64,000 nt of DNA. It comes from Paenilisteria portnoyi (GTDB lineage: Bacteria > Bacillota > Bacilli > Lactobacillales > Listeriaceae). The first letter of the stretch is position 1. Every line of letters starts with the position of its first letter. Under the pieces are notes generated by a model. The model was not told the DNA's origin and did no database searches. It was given only the letters and a program-made list of their open reading frames with translations. Location of the stretch: positions 27,927-91,926 of the forward strand of contig NZ_JAASTT010000012.1 in NCBI RefSeq assembly GCF_014322795.1, given 5' to 3'. Positions 63,653 through 64,000 of this stretch are shown piece after piece. The position numbers were made by a program, and so were the translations under genes.

Positions 63653-64000
63653 GGTGTTGTCAAAGAGGTAGAGTATATTCAGGAATTTGACCGGTATGGA
63701 GGAGTGAAATTAGGATATCCGAACAATGAGGAAACAATTTTATATAGTGCTAGGATTTCTTACCATTCATGTAATTTTAGTTCTTCTATATGATTCTGAG
63801 CCGTTAACTAATTCGTTGGATCTTAGTGTCTGTTAAGTAAGGTAAAAGAGAGAATAAAGGCTGTATATAAGGGAAAGAAGAACGGTGTGAAAAAGAAATC
63901 GGAAAACACGTATAAGGATGGAATGATATGCTCCCTATAGAGTAGACAATGGAAAAAACAAAAATTCCAAATCTACTTTATAAGGGAGTTTTTTGTATGT
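63653..64000 (+). other. sequence right of the IS; fragment and terminal hairpin
   Basis: A frame from the IS border to 63793 (VVKEVEYIQEFDRYGGVKLG then YPNNEETILYSARISY...) looks like the C-terminus of an unrecognised protein severed by the IS. Downstream no gene is visible. At 63930-63996 a long hairpin occurs: CTCCCTATAGAGTAGA pairs with TCTACTTTATAAGGGAG, inner TGGAA/TTCCA, then TTTTTT. It may be a terminator or the end of another mobile element. Confidence 0.4.

Noticed and set aside
63488..63793. 101-codon plus-strand frame at the IS border
   Set aside because: The first half is antisense to orfA; only the part after 63653 could be native, and that is a fragment.
1..64000. tRNA/rRNA genes and CRISPR arrays
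   Set aside because: No cloverleaf with conserved TTCGA arms, no rRNA segments, and no regularly spaced direct repeats were found on reading both strands.

Overview
The window is a stretch of Gram-positive, low-GC chromosome that I place in the genus Listeria or a close relative. The basis is gene content and order. The series leuS ... trpEGDCFBA ... ytgP ... pepV, dat ... ytmP-trmB-ytnP ... ytoP-ytpPQR-sftA-murC ... ytxGH-aroA-ccpA-tyrS-rpsD-ytsP-ezrA-iscS-thiI matches the Listeria arrangement, and much of it also matches Bacillus. T-box leaders, sigma-B-type promoters, cre-like sites and AGGAGG ribosome binding sites agree with this. The species cannot be fixed from sequence reading alone. 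No tRNA, rRNA or CRISPR array was seen.

Layout. Bases 1-3500: the 5' end of mupG on the minus strand, a large palindromic intergenic element, the overlapping tRNA-modification pair ytqA-ytqB(mnmM) and an APC amino-acid transporter. Bases 3500-9750: a two-TM protein, the T-box-controlled leuS, and a two-component system followed by a 47-residue membrane peptide and a lytic transglycosylase. Bases 9800-13260: the MurNAc recycling cluster murQ-murP-murR. A 15-base palindrome upstream of murQ is nearly identical to one in the mupG promoter 9.6 kb away, which suggests one MurR regulon. Bases 13270-15020: an AbiE toxin-antitoxin pair. Bases 15030-22180: two successive T-box leaders and the seven-gene trp operon. 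Bases 22200-25660: an HscC-like Hsp70 overlapping a membrane-anchored J-domain protein.

Bases 25760-29000: the lipid II flippase-like ytgP, small membrane genes and an IS3-family remnant. Bases 29000-38700: nnrD, a Nudix hydrolase, pepV, dat, a MarR/MFS efflux operon, ytmP-trmB, ytnP and a CsoR-family repressor lacking the usual cysteines. Bases 38700-47120: a small secreted protein, the ytoP/ytoQ/ytpP/ytpQ/ytpR group, sftA and murC. Bases 47129-60545: ampS, a sigma-B-type ytxG-ytxH unit, aroA, ccpA, T-box tyrS with a GNAT gene, rpsD, ytsP, ezrA, iscS-thiI and a sigma-B-type csbD gene.

Bases 60550-64000 are AT-rich accessory DNA. They hold a thiazolyl-peptide-like RiPP precursor whose leader and Cys/Ser-rich core are separated by an in-frame TGA, an ABC transporter pair, a flavoprotein gene cut off by an IS3-family copy, and decayed sequence. 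This is the best candidate for an undescribed system in the window, though it looks damaged. Other points worth following are the tandem T-boxes with an ambiguous first specifier, a dispersed 47-base repeat (three copies), and two large palindromic elements.
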